A DNA stretch of 64,000 nt. Source: Leptodontidium sp. MPI-SDFR-AT-0119 (taxonomy: Eukaryota > Ascomycota > Leotiomycetes > Helotiales > Leptodontidiaceae). A program made the translations under genes and the position numbers. Location: the NCBI GenBank assembly GCA_020726505.1, contig JAHLEZ010000004.1, positions 992,001 to 1,056,000 on the forward strand, given 5' to 3'. Shown here one piece after another: positions 47,588 through 59,034 of the stretch. The notes beneath the pieces are model-generated. The model saw nothing but the letters and a program-made list of their open reading frames with translations, was not told the DNA's origin and did no database searches. Positions within the stretch are counted from its first letter, which is position 1. Every line of letters begins with the position of its first letter.

Positions 47588-49036
47588 ATGGCCAAGAGAA
47601 CGGTAGACCTTACATGGGTGTCTGAGAATTACGGGGAGCCTCCTCCATTCAAACGAACTGCTCGCCCTCGCGCCCCGCCAAAGCTTACTCCGCCATTGTA
47701 CAAGGCTTCGGTCAAGGAGCTTGCAGAGACAGGCACCATCAGAGTCAGCTCTTCCACAGCCGACATTGACAATGCGATAGTTCAGCGGATCAAGAAATGC
47801 CTTGACCGTGCCAACCACCCAAACACGCCAGAAGCAGAGGCCAAAGCAGCACTTCATTTGGCTTCACGGTTGATGGGACAGTACAATGTATCGCAGGCAG
47901 AGGTCCTTGCTCATGAACCACCTTCGGCTCAGAGGCAATATGCTGGACAAAGTGTTGTATCAATTCAACGCGTGGACGGCGATAAGTCAAAAACTGTGAA
48001 CCATCAAAGCTATGTCGACACTCTTTGCTGCGCTATGAAACGCTTTTTCGACTGCAAGTCCTATTCAACTACCAACTACTCGTCTTTGGAATTGACTTTT
48101 TATGGTATTGCGGAGAATACGGTCGCTGCTGCCATGTCGTTCGAGATGGCATATAACTTGATTGCTGAATGGGCTCGGCCTTACAAAGGTGTCGGGAGCA
48201 AAAATAGCTACTCTCTCGGTGTTTCCGACGAGCTGCACAGGATGGCTGTGAAGGAGAAGGCCGCCGAAGAAGTTCAGGCGGAGAAAGCGGAGAGGGACGC
48301 CATCGCTGCAAAGAGGAAGCAAGAAGAAGCTGAGAGACAGGCGCAGCTGGGACGTTTAGCTCCTTTTCCCGAGGCTCCAACCAAACTCTCGCCCCTCGAA
48401 CCAGCAACAAGTGCCGATGCCAGGAGTGACATCAACGGTGACCGCGCCCTCTCCCACGATGACGCCTGCAATCTGATATGGTCGGACTCGGAGAGAATTG
48501 AAGACGACGGCGTCGACGGTGATTCCGGCCCCCCAGATGAGGGAGCCGATGGGAGCAGCGAAGACTACATCGAGCCGGACTTCAAAGTGGAAGACGAATA
48601 TAATGTCAACTCCTTCAGAGACTTGGACGAAGAGATTAGCAAGCTCATCAAGCCTGAGCCACTGTCATCTGAGGCTTCTCTTGGACTGTATTTGTCGCCT
48701 CCTGCGCCAAGAACTCAGGGTAACGTTCCCTCTCCACTGCCGAAACGAGAGCCAACGCCGGCTCACTCAGCCGAGACAGAGCAAAAGTCGAACAAACCAC
48801 CAGAATTGGAACCACTGGTGGAACCAGAGCTGGAGTCACAATGGGCCTCGCAGATGCAACTCGTCACCTTTCGCGCAACAGCCACCAAGATTGCAGATGA
48901 ATATCTCGAAGACAGAGGCGTGACGCTTCGAGCCGGGTCAGCTAGAAGCACTGTGATACGGGATCTGAACGCATACAGTCAGGGAGTCAAGGATAGCAGG
49001 AAGATCGATGTATACAGGAAGAGAATAAATGAATGA
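47588..49036 (+). CDS. DUF2786-domain protein, 482 aa
   Basis: Intronless gene. The DUF2786 segment is at about residues 60-105 (IDNAIVQRIKKCLDRANHPNTPEAEAKAALHLASRLMGQYNVSQAEVL in shape). It is followed by the domain usually paired with it, around SYVDTLCCAMKRFFDCKSYS and FYGIAENTVAAAMSFEMAYN. A long charged coiled-coil region comes next (EKAAEEVQAEKAERDAIAAK), and then an acidic, Pro-rich C-terminal half. The function of DUF2786 is unknown. Bacterial and phage homologues exist, and fungi carry several copies. The frame is intact and the ATG is the first in the frame. Confidence 0.86.
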   Translation: MAKRTVDLTWVSENYGEPPPFKRTARPRAPPKLTPPLYKASVKELAETGTIRVSSSTADIDNAIVQRIKKCLDRANHPNTPEAEAKAALHLASRLMGQYNVSQAEVLAHEPPSAQRQYAGQSVVSIQRVDGDKSKTVNHQSYVDTLCCAMKRFFDCKSYSTTNYSSLELTFYGIAENTVAAAMSFEMAYNLIAEWARPYKGVGSKNSYSLGVSDELHRMAVKEKAAEEVQAEKAERDAIAAKRKQEEAERQAQLGRLAPFPEAPTKLSPLEPATSADARSDINGDRALSHDDACNLIWSDSERIEDDGVDGDSGPPDEGADGSSEDYIEPDFKVEDEYNVNSFRDLDEEISKLIKPEPLSSEASLGLYLSPPAPRTQGNVPSPLPKREPTPAHSAETEQKSNKPPELEPLVEPELESQWASQMQLVTFRATATKIADEYLEDRGVTLRAGSARSTVIRDLNAYSQGVKDSRKIDVYRKRINE

Positions 49037-51169
49037 GTGGTTACTAGAGACGCGGATGAAAGAGGACAAGTTAAAGTAGACGAGTTGAATGTGATACTCT
49101 CGTGGTCGGGGTCAAGTTATCTTTCAAAACTGCCGGTGCGACAATGATAATCTAATCTTCAGCAACTGAGTTGAGCGCCACTTGTAATGGTATATTGGAC
49201 AAAGACGAACGAAGTTTTATACAAATTACCCTGGAGTCGGTGTTCTTTGAAGACCTCGATTCAAGCAAGAGGACCCCTCAACCAGCCATTTTGCTCCTGG
49301 GTATCCAAGGCGAAACCACGCCGTTCCAAATTTGATTTCTACCCAATCTTCAGCTGATAAATTAACCTGTTCAAGGTGAGGCCACTTGTGTGTAATTTCC
49401 CACCGGCTTGTTTGTAGCATAGCACCATAGAATGTTACACTCCGGGTATCCGAAATAAAGGCACAAGGCTGCGGGTAAGTTGCAATTCTGCTGAAATAAA
49501 ACTGTTTGTTTCGTACGCCAGAGAACCGGCGGACATGGAGTCAATGTCACATATTACCTCATCCAAGAGTAGTTAGTCATCTCGGGCAAGCTTTTTGACT
49601 AATTGATCGTGCCGTTATCTAGCTACAACCCCATCTCCCTGCGTACCGCTACAGTCTCGAAAACCATCTATCTCATTGACATTTCGATGCCTATTCTTTG
49701 CGCTATCGCTTCTCTCAATCCCAAAGTCGCCATGTATCTCAGTGGGTACCGGTGGCCCTCTGGGTCCTGGCCACCTACCTCAACTTCCTGACCACTGTAG
49801 ATGGTTATTACGCAGTAGCAGCCTCCATCCCCTTTTCCAAGAAGAACGAAACACGCAGTCAGCTGATTGACATGGTATAGACAGTGGCACTTTTAGCATT
49901 TTACAAAGCATACTGGAGGACAGTTCGGAAAGGTTGCCCTTCAGCTGGCCTGGGCCGCTGGTTTAAACATCATGAAAGCCAACAGAGCAAATGGATCTCT
50001 TATTCGTTTCCTGGAAATGCTCCAGGGCATTGTATTCGCTCACTATGCGGCACAAGTCAAGCCGATGAAGATCTAGTGCGCAATGGGACAGTAGTTCTAG
50101 AGCCGGACTCGAATCAATCAGGCGTAAGACCTTTACAAACTCCAGCAGCTTTCTCAGAGATTCCGATAAAATGCTCAAGTGAGGTTCTTCCCGAGTACGG
50201 TAATACTAAAGGTTGAAAAATGACAAGCTAATGGTATAGATGGTAAAAGGTCAAGGCCGCTATCGCTGCTCTTTACAAGCGCTGTGTATAGTTTCGTAGA
50301 TGACCATATATGAAGGGCATTCATCCGCCTCACCTCTGGCGTTGTATAAGTCTTTCGCAGTTTCCACATAGCCGTCAGGAGAAAAGAGATCGGACTTGAC
50401 ACAAGTGAAGTCTAGTATCTCTGCGCGAGAATAGACAGCGTCAGCGAAATTCCAGCAGACTTTCGGTACACAAGAGACATATTTACCAGCCTTCAGCAGT
50501 TCCGGGACTACATAAGTACAGAAGACGACATGATAGCGAGCATCTGACTTCATGAGGTTTTTGAAGTCCGTCAAATCCGGCCCCTGAGAACCGAATCTTG
50601 ACGCGGCAGAAGAGGAACGGCAAGCACACCTCTCTTAGCCATTTGCTGCTCAGAGATCACGAACACCTGATCTTTAGCATAGTATAGCTCATTAATATCT
50701 GTCAACTTTGGACGATGAATTTGAGGAAGACTAAAACTAGGGCCATTGGACGCCGTAGAGTAAGCCGTTATTTTCGTACTTCAGTCCTCTCATTGCACAA
50801 CACAAAGGATACACATGAACTGTACTCTACAAATAGTTCGTAGAAGTCCCAGGGAATGCAGCTGTAGGATGAAATATATCTCTTTCCTGCGACCCAGAAT
50901 GCTTTCACGGGTTCTCTAAAAAAAAAAATAGGTGGTGGATGTTTGGGACTCTGTGATAGAGGGTGTTTCTGGACGGTAGTTGATTGTGGGATAACACAAC
51001 AATAATTAGTGGATGCCATTTCTAAATTTACCTCGCAATTATGATAAAGTAAACATCATTGGTGTCAGGTCTTAAAGCTGTTGCTTAGTCTCGTTGACTA
51101 AGATAAAATATCAGATCAAAATGCTTCATTTGGTTACAGTACTTGGTCGAATAAGAAAGATATGCTAGC
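49037..51169. other. Degenerate stretch of 2.1 kb
   Basis: Several short coding-like stretches on both strands, for example the plus-strand GKVALQLAWAAGLNIMKAN near 49930-49985 and an open minus-strand frame at 50260-50574, but none joins to a neighbour or matches a family I can name. It looks like decayed gene sequence. The missing N-terminal part of the M3 peptidase may once have been near the right end. Confidence 0.4.
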
Positions 51170-52971
51170 TGGCAGGGAGAAGAAGCATTTTCAGGCTTCG
51201 TTTGGGAATTTGTCAGTTTCCGCTCCACAGAGAATGTGCATGATGTCACGTACTGTACGTCTAATCAACTTGGAGACCAAGAGATGCTGCAGGGCTATGA
51301 TACTATTGATGGAGGAAGACAGTATCCCGGTGCACTTCTGGTGATGTCAATCCAGGAACCCACAGCCACGAAGCCAACACTCACCCGAGATTGTAGCGTC
51401 GTAACTATGTTCCATGAGCTAGGCCACGGCATTCACTGTCTCGTAGGACGAACCAAATTTGCGGAGACTTAACGTCTAACCCCACCCTTCCGGCCACCCC
51501 CCCCTTCCGGCCACCCGTTTACACCAAAAATCATCAAAACTCACTACTTTGAATAATTAATAACTTTATTAATTATTAATAAAACAAGTTAAAATTTAAG
51601 ATTTGGAATATATTTTACTAAGTCTTTTTAGCAATAATAGTTTTAAGTATTTCATATTACGTAATATTACAAACTAAGTATTTGAAGTTCAAAAATATTT
51701 CCTCATATAAATTTGGTGTAAAAGTGACTTTTCTTATACTTTTAATAACTTTCTTTATTATTAGTATAAAAACTTGAAACTTAATATTAAAGTAGAGTCT
51801 ATATAGTATCTTTAGAATCTCAAGTTTCAGACTGATCCTTTTAGTAGTAGCTTTACAATTTAGTAGGTTATTAAACACCATACAAAAAATTTGTATGAGA
51901 GAAATTAAATACTTAATAAAAAGGTAACTACTAATACAATTACTTTAAGACTTTTAAGACTTCAAGATTTATATCTAATCTTCAACGGTTTCAAGTTTTA
52001 AATAATAATATTCATTGTTCATTACGTTATTAGTAAGTGATTTTTAACGTTTTTTGTATGTAAAAATTCAAATTTAATATTACGTAATAATACATGATTC
52101 AAATTGTATTTCCTATTGGGAACTTAGTTTATAGAAGCTAGTAAGCGCAAATATAAAAAATTTATACATTATTATTAATTCGTTGTAGAGATATTAGTAC
52201 TTCAAAATCGCACTTTTTGGTGTAAAAGGTGGCCGGAAGGGGGGGGGGGGGGGTGGCCGGAAGGGTGGGGTTAGACGTTACGCCATAACGATATCTCGAC
52301 TTCGTTGAGATTCTAAGCCGGATGCTCGAGAACTTCTGCTGGGATCCTGTGGTTCTTTAAAACTTGTCTAAGCACTACTCGTACCTGCCACTAGAATACA
52401 TGACGACTTGGAAGGCGGAAAACCCGTCAGAGCCGGATCCACCTGAGAAAGCATTACTTAAACTACTGCAGAAGCTAGGAGCAAGTCACAAAGTATCTTT
52501 GGCCTCTCTGACGCAAAGACAAATTTCGTTCGCGAAGTTCGACATAGTGATCTATTAAGTGAGGAAGCAAAGACCTTGAGCCAGGAGAAACATACAGCCG
52601 CATTCAGAAAGAATATACTGGACTTGACAATCCAGAGATTGAGGGTACGGGATACGGATGGGAATTTGGGCACAACAGATTCTCGCATATGTTTAAAGGA
52701 TATGATGCTGGGTATTACACCTATGTCATGTAAGTCCTCTCTACGGCAAATGCCAAACGCGCGGCAACTGACTTTCAGAAGCACATTAGTATATTCGAGC
52801 GACTTATTCCAGATACGATTTGCGAAGGATCCTATTAATAGCGAGGAAGGTTGAAGATACAAGTAAATGGTCCTTGGCAGGGGAGGAAGCAGACTAGAGA
52901 TGGAGTTCCTGGAGGAGTATCTAGGTCGAAAACCTAATGGTACTGTTTTCGCGGAAGCGATTAGCAGATGA
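51170..52971 (+). pseudogene. M3-family metallopeptidase (thimet oligopeptidase-like), split by a TIR element
   Basis: Remnant of a zinc oligopeptidase; intact members cut short peptides in cytosol or mitochondria. From 51170 the frame reads WQGEEAFSGFVWE, then DGGRQYPGALL and the active site FHELGHGIHCLVGRTKF, ending at the element inserted at 51472. Beyond it the gene resumes with DFVEILSRMLENFCWDP, SKHYSYLPLEYMTTWKAENP, a FKGYDAGYYTYVM segment and the C-terminal GGSRLEMEFLEEYLGRKPNG, ending at 52971. Further damage: an in-frame TAA at VVL*NLSKH and frame changes in 52300-52700. The N-terminal two-thirds of a usual M3 protein is not recognisable upstream. Confidence 0.87.
51472..52278. mobile_element. 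TA-flanked TIR element (MITE, Tc1/mariner-like target), 807 bp
   Basis: Both ends start with ACGTCTAACCCCACCC and continue TTCCGGCCACC. The left end then has C8, a second TTCCGGCCACC and TTTACACCAAAAA. The right end is the reverse complement, with a run of 15 G (52239-52253) in place of the C8. Terminal repeats are about 55-60 bases with few mismatches. Each end is flanked by TA (51470-51471 and 52279-52280), consistent with a TA target-site duplication. The interior is strongly AT-rich with no transposase frame, so the element is non-autonomous and probably RIP-mutated. It sits inside the M3 peptidase coding sequence, about 20 codons after the HELGH motif. Confidence 0.9.
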
Positions 52972-53021
52972 GTAACAAGGCGAGGTAGAAACGATATGGT
53001 TAAAATACTGTAGTCTCTTGT

Positions 53022-53739
53022 TGCTGAGGTACAGCTTGACGTTTTCAGACTTCATCAGTACGTATGCGCTTGAAGAGATGTATTTTACTGACATCACGTA
53101 GATCTGAATCCTTCGATTGACTCTTCCTGCTCAAATCTAATTCTGGGAGATGACTACTGGTAGGTCTGCTTATTCTTAACAAGGAATTTGCTAACGTCCA
53201 GTAGTGTCGCTGCTGTCGACGGGACCGTTGTGTCTAGCACCAGAGCACCCGCAACATCAACCTCGAGATCCGCCACGACTACAACGTCCTATGTCGCAGT
53301 TCCGAGTCCGACTACAGCTGGAACTACGCCGAACTGCTACGTTTGGTACACCGTCGTATCAGGCGATTCATGCAGCGATGTTGCGGCCGAATATAGTCTC
53401 ACCTTGGCAGAGTTCATTGCTCTAAACACAAATGTCGACACTTCGTGCAATTGTTTCTGGTCGGGTTATAGCTACTGTGTGTCCGGACAGGTGATTGCCA
53501 GCTCTACAGTTTCCTCGGTTGCGACAACTACCTCAGCAACATCCGTTACCACGCCTACGCCTACACAGACGGGCATTGCAAGCGGCTGCACGGTATTCTA
53601 TGAAGCAGTGTCTGGCGATGGCTGCTATGATATTGCCTCAGCGAATGGAATCACGTTGTATCAATTCTATGCTTGGAACACTGCTGTAGGAGCCTGTGTG
53701 AATTTGTGGCCCGGATATTACTACTGTGTTGGCATGTAG
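53022..53739 (+). pseudogene. LysM-domain protein, 5'-truncated
   Basis: LysM proteins bind chitin oligomers, and secreted fungal ones may hide chitin from host or competitor receptors. Two complete LysM domains are visible: CYVWYTVVSGDSCSDVAAEY to FWSGYSYC, and CTVFYEAVSGDGCYDIASAN to LWPGYYYCVGM at the stop (53739). Upstream exons preserve the end of a third LysM domain (YSLTFSDFIS, DLNPSIDSSCSNLILGDDYC), joined by introns with GTACGT and GTAGGT donors. Ser/Thr-rich linkers separate the domains. No signal peptide or start codon is visible, and the sequence upstream is the end of the M3 remnant only about 50 bases away. The 5' part is therefore lost or its frame is disrupted near 53025. Confidence 0.78.
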
Positions 53740-53831
53740 AGGCAATGAGCTAAATTGCCTATCTATACAACAATGATACATTGTGCTAGAAAGTCGTTTG
53801 AAACACTTCAGGATTCATGTTGAATCTTATC

Positions 53832-54885
53832 CTAAACATCGCGTTGAATCTGATCCCAAATCTCTTCTGCATCCCGCGCCCAATCCTCCTGTCTGAAATC
53901 ATCTGGCCAGCCGTACTGCTCTGTAAGTATCTTCTTCGCCTCATCGCGCTATCAAATCGATTAGCTAATTCTGGGTAGCAGAACTCGATACTTACATCTT
54001 CAAAACCCGTATCATAGCCGTAAAACTCTTTGTCCGACCTCGAGGGGCCATTTGGTATCAGCTGCAAGGATCGAACCTTCTCAATCAACTGTCTGAAGTA
54101 AGACGGTGCATCCTGCGGATGACAGTTGCGGTAATGATCCGGCTCTGAGGGTATCTCAAGCACAAAGTCATCAGGGTTGTCGAAGCCGTCATTATTATCT
54201 AGTATTCTCACCGTATCTACAGATTACCATCAGCTTAAGTCAATCAACAACTTGCCCGCGATTGGGAAGCCGAGGGAATTACAGCCAGTGACATACTGGC
54301 TTTGGTATCCAGAATCAAGATCATCCCATCTCTCAAACAATGTGAGAGCGCTACATCGTGACTCAGTAGATAATTCAACCTCACGCCCCCAACACCACCA
54401 TTTTCTGGATCGCGACTCTCAACGATATCGTCGTCACGCAGGAACGAATATCCCATGGAGCCAGGGAATAAATGGCAGCCATATACTGTATCCCCTTCAT
54501 CGAGCCCCTCACGCTTCTGGACATCTACGTACGGGCCATCGATGTACGGAATTTTCTTCATCAGTGAGATGACTACGTCGTCGATACCGAGCGACTTGCA
54601 TAGACGCTCGTTTATGTTGTGAGGGGGGTAAACGACCTGTGTGGGATAAAGGTAGGCCAGGGAAATGAGAAGGGAGTACCATTCGGTGATGAGGTCGACG
54701 GTGATCTCTTCATTGTAGGGCATGCCTGTAGGCGGGAGGAGGGGTGAGGGTGATAACGAGGACGAGGGTGCCTGAGGAGGTTGGGGTAGAGGTTCGTAAG
54801 CCGGCTGCTGGAGCAAGCGGATGAGTACAAGTAGGACAAGGCCTATGGCGGCGGCAGAAATGATTTCTACTGGCGAGTGAAGCAT
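53832..54885 (-). CDS. Hypothetical membrane-anchored fungal protein, 308 aa
   Basis: Exons 54297-54885, 53996-54216 and 53832-53948 join in exact phase, giving 308 aa. The N-terminus MLHSPVEIISAAAIGLVLLVLIRLLQQ forms a single signal-anchor span, followed by a Pro/Ser-rich linker. The soluble part has conserved-looking segments (YNEEITVDLITEWYSLLISLAYLYP, GCHLFPGSMGYSF, LILDTK) and a C-terminal tail DKEFYGYDTGFED, ILTEQYGWPDDFRQEDWARD. I cannot name the family. The gene is intact and lies among broken ones. Confidence 0.77.
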
Positions 54886-55889
54886 CTTGGTCTTGAACTT
54901 GTCATTGTATGATATTTGAAGTTGCAAAATCAAGTGCCGAAGTTCGTCCCGAGCCTAGACTACAAAGCTATACCCTGGCAAAGCATAAACAACATCCGGG
55001 TATGGATTCATGGTCTTCTCGCATAAAACTTGGCATGGATCTGATTTCTTAGAACCTTGCCGCCCTTGTCTTGATCAAGGCATACAAGTAAATAACTCCG
55101 CAGTCACGTGCTGATCTTGCCATAGGGACTCCGGTAATTGAGGCACGAGCATATCTCCCCTCAGAGAGGAAGATACCTGAGGTAAAACAAAGTCTCCAGG
55201 GAGAATAGCCATGGCAGACTCTCCTGATTACTTGAATACGCCGCCGGTGGAGCTGTTGTGTCGTCGTCGCTGTCGCTGTGCGGCTTGCTTCTAATAAAAT
55301 CAACTCTATAATTACATAATTATCGAGCCTACGCTAATAACAAACCAACGATTACTAACAATAAGATTCCACGTCGTCTTATTATAATCAAGTATTTCGT
55401 AATAGTTACTAAAACCAAAAGTATAAAGATAAGAATTTATATTCTTTTAAAGTTAAGTCAGCTACGTTGATAAAAAGCATTTACTCCCTTAATTACTTAT
55501 TTTATAATACTTTGTTTACCTCTTCTTTCCTTTTGTTTTAAGCATAAAACACCTTTCGCCTTTCTTACTTTCTTTTTTAATAAAATCTTTTTGTAAAAAG
55601 TAATTATACTACTTTTCAAATCAAGAAAGTTATATTAATAACGAATTCTACGTTCATCTCTAAGAACTAAATATGCTTAAAACTATCTCACAGAACAGGA
55701 GGCCCGTCCTGGAGTCGAAAATAATGGTAGCTGCGCTGCCACCCACAACACAGACACGCCTGACGATCAGACTGATGATTTGGGGGTGTGGGGTGTGGGG
55801 TGTGGGGTGAATTTGAAGCGAGCAATACCCTGGGCTCTTCCACCCATCGAGTGGTAGAGCGAAGGCGTATATCAAAACGGAGGAGGAGC
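54886..55889. other. Divergent gap with AT-rich patch and GTGTGGG repeats
   Basis: About 55295-55690 is strongly AT-rich and codes nothing, like a RIP-treated repeat. A short tandem of GTGTGGG units lies at about 55783-55808. No gene recognised. Confidence 0.5.
55295..55690. repeat. AT-rich patch, probable degraded repeat
   Basis: Sharp rise in A+T relative to flanks, many TA dinucleotides and no open frame. Consistent with RIP in filamentous ascomycetes, but no parent element is identifiable. Confidence 0.45.
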
Positions 55890-56684
55890 CGGAGTTAGTA
55901 CAACCTTCTCAATGTCATATACATATCTGACAGTCTATAGATTATTCGCTGGTCGTCATCGACAGTAGTGGTGATGTAACATCGGAGAGCGACGTCGAGA
56001 GTGTGTTTGAGAATAGCAGTTCAAAACTGTCCAAATCAGGGTCTTGGGGTGGCAGTCAAGGTATGAATACACATGATGATAGGGGTAGATAGACTGACAT
56101 ATCCAGGTTCCTCTATTTATTATAGTGATAATGAAGACATTACAACACCTACCACTCACCTTAGAATCCATCCTCCGATTCCTGTCGTGGATTTAGCTGA
56201 ATGGCAAAATGACTGCTCCTCGACTGAGCTTCACGACACCTCTAATCTCGTCCATGATATTGATCCCAAGATTGATGCTGAGGATTCGGATAGCGACGAT
56301 AGTAATGGGCTTTCCCACTCTCCGTCATGGTACCGCTTCAAACCAAGCACTGCCACGATCGAAGGCTCTTGTACTATCATGGAGACAGGACACCGCTAGG
56401 TCGCGCTAGTGAAAGACGTTTTCCGTAATCGAGAATTTCACAGGGTTCTTGGTAAAGAATATATTAATAGTGAGGTTCATTACTTGGTTAATTGGGTTCT
56501 AACCTTAGTGCGAGGCCATGTATTGCAGAAGGCTAAGGCGCAGCCTCTTATCAGCCAATTTAAGGCAAGCTGCGAAGCCCAGCGGGAGAAGAAGAAGCGC
56601 GTCGCGGGCCACCGATTAAATAGACCTGAAGTCACAGATGGGGAGCAAAGGAAACGTCAAGGCCGGACGCGGAATATGCTATAG
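55890..56684 (+). pseudogene. Unrecognised fungal gene with one in-frame stop
   Basis: A frame from about 55930 (VVIDSSGDVTSESDVESVF) is joined by a GTATGA...CCAG intron (56061-56105) to GSSIYYSDNEDITTPT and runs open to 56684 except for a TAG at 56397-56399. The frame continues directly after the stop as VALVKDVFRNREFHRVLGKE and INSEVHYLVNWVLTLVRG, then a basic tail. The N-terminal half is Ser/Asp/Glu-rich, and the C-terminal half resembles a domain often seen in repetitive fungal hypothetical proteins. The preceding residues METGHR make Trp the likely original residue at the stop. The 5' end is unclear. Confidence 0.55.
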
Positions 56685-57485
56685 GTCACTTGGCACATAC
56701 CTGAAGTAAATTGAGGAGCCTCAAAAGTACCCCAAAGATATCTCTGCTGTCCGTGTCCTTGTAGCTATACTCAATTGGCTAGCACCCCTCCAGACGTCCG
56801 AAGAGCGCACCGGCACTGAACGACGACTATTCTGTTGCAGTGATGGCACCGGTCAAGAACCAATATCGAGCCACCTCTTTCATCAGCAGCAGTTCTCATG
56901 CCGGAAACGAACGATTCACATCTCTCACGACAAGATCTGTTAGGGATTAGGGGTATTCTGGAAGATTTGGGACAATGGCTCGACAACTACATTTGAGGCT
57001 GGAGAGAAGCAAGATATCCAAAAGTGCATGGATAAATGATTGCCCCAGGCCATCAAACCACTTGTTACCACGCTAGGGTTGTATGGAAAGGTGCTGAGCG
57101 TGCATACCTGTTTATTTAGAAACAGCACTAACCTAGCTTCACTCTAAACGTTTGATGTGCATTATGTTGCGAATCTAAGGGACAAGAGTGCTGTTGAAGG
57201 TGAGACACTCTACCGACCTCGTATCGGTGACGGTACAAACCACCCGTACGAGCAAACCTTTGTGGAATGCGTAGGACCTTTCAATTTTGTAGGGAACACC
57301 ATTAAAAAGACCGTTTTGTCCGCCACCAAATCATGACCCTCCGTCTATGATCCCGGCAACACCCTTCTTGACTCTCGGGCATCCCGCTCTACTCTTATCG
57401 AATCCAATACACTAGCAAACGTAAAACGCCGACGGCCTTCCCAAGCTCTTTTGTCTGCACACCTCTCAAACTTTGCTAGCAAAGC
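56685..57485. other. Gap of 0.8 kb, nothing recognised
   Basis: No family signal on either strand. The sequence has patchy coding-like composition and may be decayed. Confidence 0.4.
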
Positions 57486-59034
57486 CTACGTTGAAATCAA
57501 CACGTCGACTGGCTCATCAGATGTTCCCCGCAGCCAACGATGTGAGTAAGCTTGTGAAGGGGTGAGACGCTCCTCTGGAAGCCAGCAGAGAATACTGGAT
57601 ATAAAGTTCAGAAAATCATCCTTGTCGTCCCCAGTCAGAGTCCTAGCAAGAGAATGCAATTTTCTCTCATTAGGTAGTGGGACAGGTCCCTTCCATGTTC
57701 CTAGAACAAGTTCGTTAGGACAGCCATGGAGGGTGGTTTTGAGACATACCATCAATATTCCAGTACTTGCTTGTTTCCTTGCTCTTTTCGAGGAACCTAG
57801 GTGGCGGCGGACCAAGAAGGGCGGTCATTGCTGCAAGGTGGTGGGCATTGTTTAGCTCCTCTAATTCACCGTTGTAAGTATGGAATAGACTTTCTCGTTC
57901 AAGCAAGTCCCAGGCCTAGCGTGAAAGAGGGGTTAGCTAAAGAAATAAATAGAATCGCAAGACGAGAGGGGGGATGATTTCATACTAAGAGCCCCAAACT
58001 CCAAATATCCACAGAATTATCCCATTTCATATTGAGAATAACCTCGGGTGCCCGATATGGCACTGGCATTGCATTTCCACTTTGTTCTTTGCCGACACGT
58101 GCTTGCCCGAGGTCGCAAATGGTGAGAGGCCCGCACCTCCCAGCATATACCGCGAGACGTAGGTAAAAGTATCGCTAACCTGTTTTCTCGCAGAAGGAGT
58201 ACGAATCTCGTCCTCTTCTACCGTGGAGAGGATTGAATCGTCTGTAATAGCAATAAGCAGATTGTCTGAGTGAAGGTCTTATCATTTGTTAGTTGAAGTG
58301 CTAAAGACTGTTTATGCCGCTAGGGCTAGATGCGAACTTACCTGTATGAATCACGTCTGCATCGTGGAGGAAGTCTACCCCAATGAGTACTTGGTCGAGA
58401 GCTGACTTGACGAGACTTTGCTCGAAGATGCGATCCGGCTGCATATCTTGAAAGGTTCTTAAACTTATGCCTAGAGGTGTCATAACGAAACAGTCGTGTT
58501 CGCCATTATAGCTCTTTATCTTAAATGAATCTTCAAGCCGTCGAACGTATAGCCGACCTGAATGCTCGATAGTGACCCCAGCCAAGTGCTTGTAGACTTC
58601 TAGCTCCCGATTACGTTCCAGAGTGTCAACGTGCACCTTTAATACCCAGTATGGCCGCTCTCTTAATTAAAGTGAAGGGTTAGCAAATTATAAAATGTTA
58701 GAAAGGGGGGTAAGTACCTTAGATCACGACATAACCACACGGTCGAGCTTGTACCATAACCAACTTTAGTAAGTACCTGATAGCGGTCCTTCAAGACCTC
58801 GCCAATACGCATGGGATAATAGTGATTGCGGTTGTAGAAGGGAAGTCGCTCCTCTTCCACTAGTTGTGATGGATTAATGACCTCAAACCCGGTTGACTGG
58901 AACTCGCGAGGTGGGAGTATCGTCACTTGCGTAGAGGATTGTCGCGAGGCCATTGTAAACCGTATTATCCGAGTAGATGAACAGAGGGGCAGCCGTGGGG
59001 ATGGAAACCGACACAAGAGGCGTCCTGCATACAT
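57486..59034 (-). pseudogene. SRPK-like protein kinase with one frameshift
   Basis: Second SRPK-type kinase in the window. Five exons (58718-59034, 58342-58661, 57986-58277, 57750-57915, 57486-57700) give about 436 aa. The start MYAGRLLCRFPSPRLPLCSS is presequence-like, and a second ATG follows at MASRQSSTQ. Kinase landmarks: GYGTSSTVWLCRDL (glycine loop), YWVLKVHV (Lys), DLHSDNLLIAI (catalytic loop), CDLGQARVG (in place of DFG), PYRAPEVILNMKW and DIWSLG. In exon 3, near 58125-58140, the frame breaks between YVSRYMLGGAG and PLTICDLG. The summed exon lengths are one base short of a whole number of codons, which confirms a single lost base. It is otherwise well preserved. The Asp-Leu-Gly in place of DFG occurs in this fungal subgroup. 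Confidence 0.82.

Noticed and set aside
49884..50216. Possible oxidoreductase or polyketide-synthase fragment
   Set aside because: A GKVALQLAWAAG-like stretch recalls nucleotide-binding folds, but no second motif lines up and frames are broken; too weak to call.
50260..50574. Minus-strand frame of 104 codons
   Set aside because: Open but unmatched and not joined to a neighbouring exon; left as part of the degenerate stretch.
51657..51881. Minus-strand frame inside the 807-bp element
   Set aside because: Lys/Ile/Asn-rich product of AT-rich DNA, no transposase motif.
55783..55808. GTGTGGG tandem as telomere-like repeat
   Set aside because: Only about three units, not the TTAGGG of filamentous ascomycetes, and internal.
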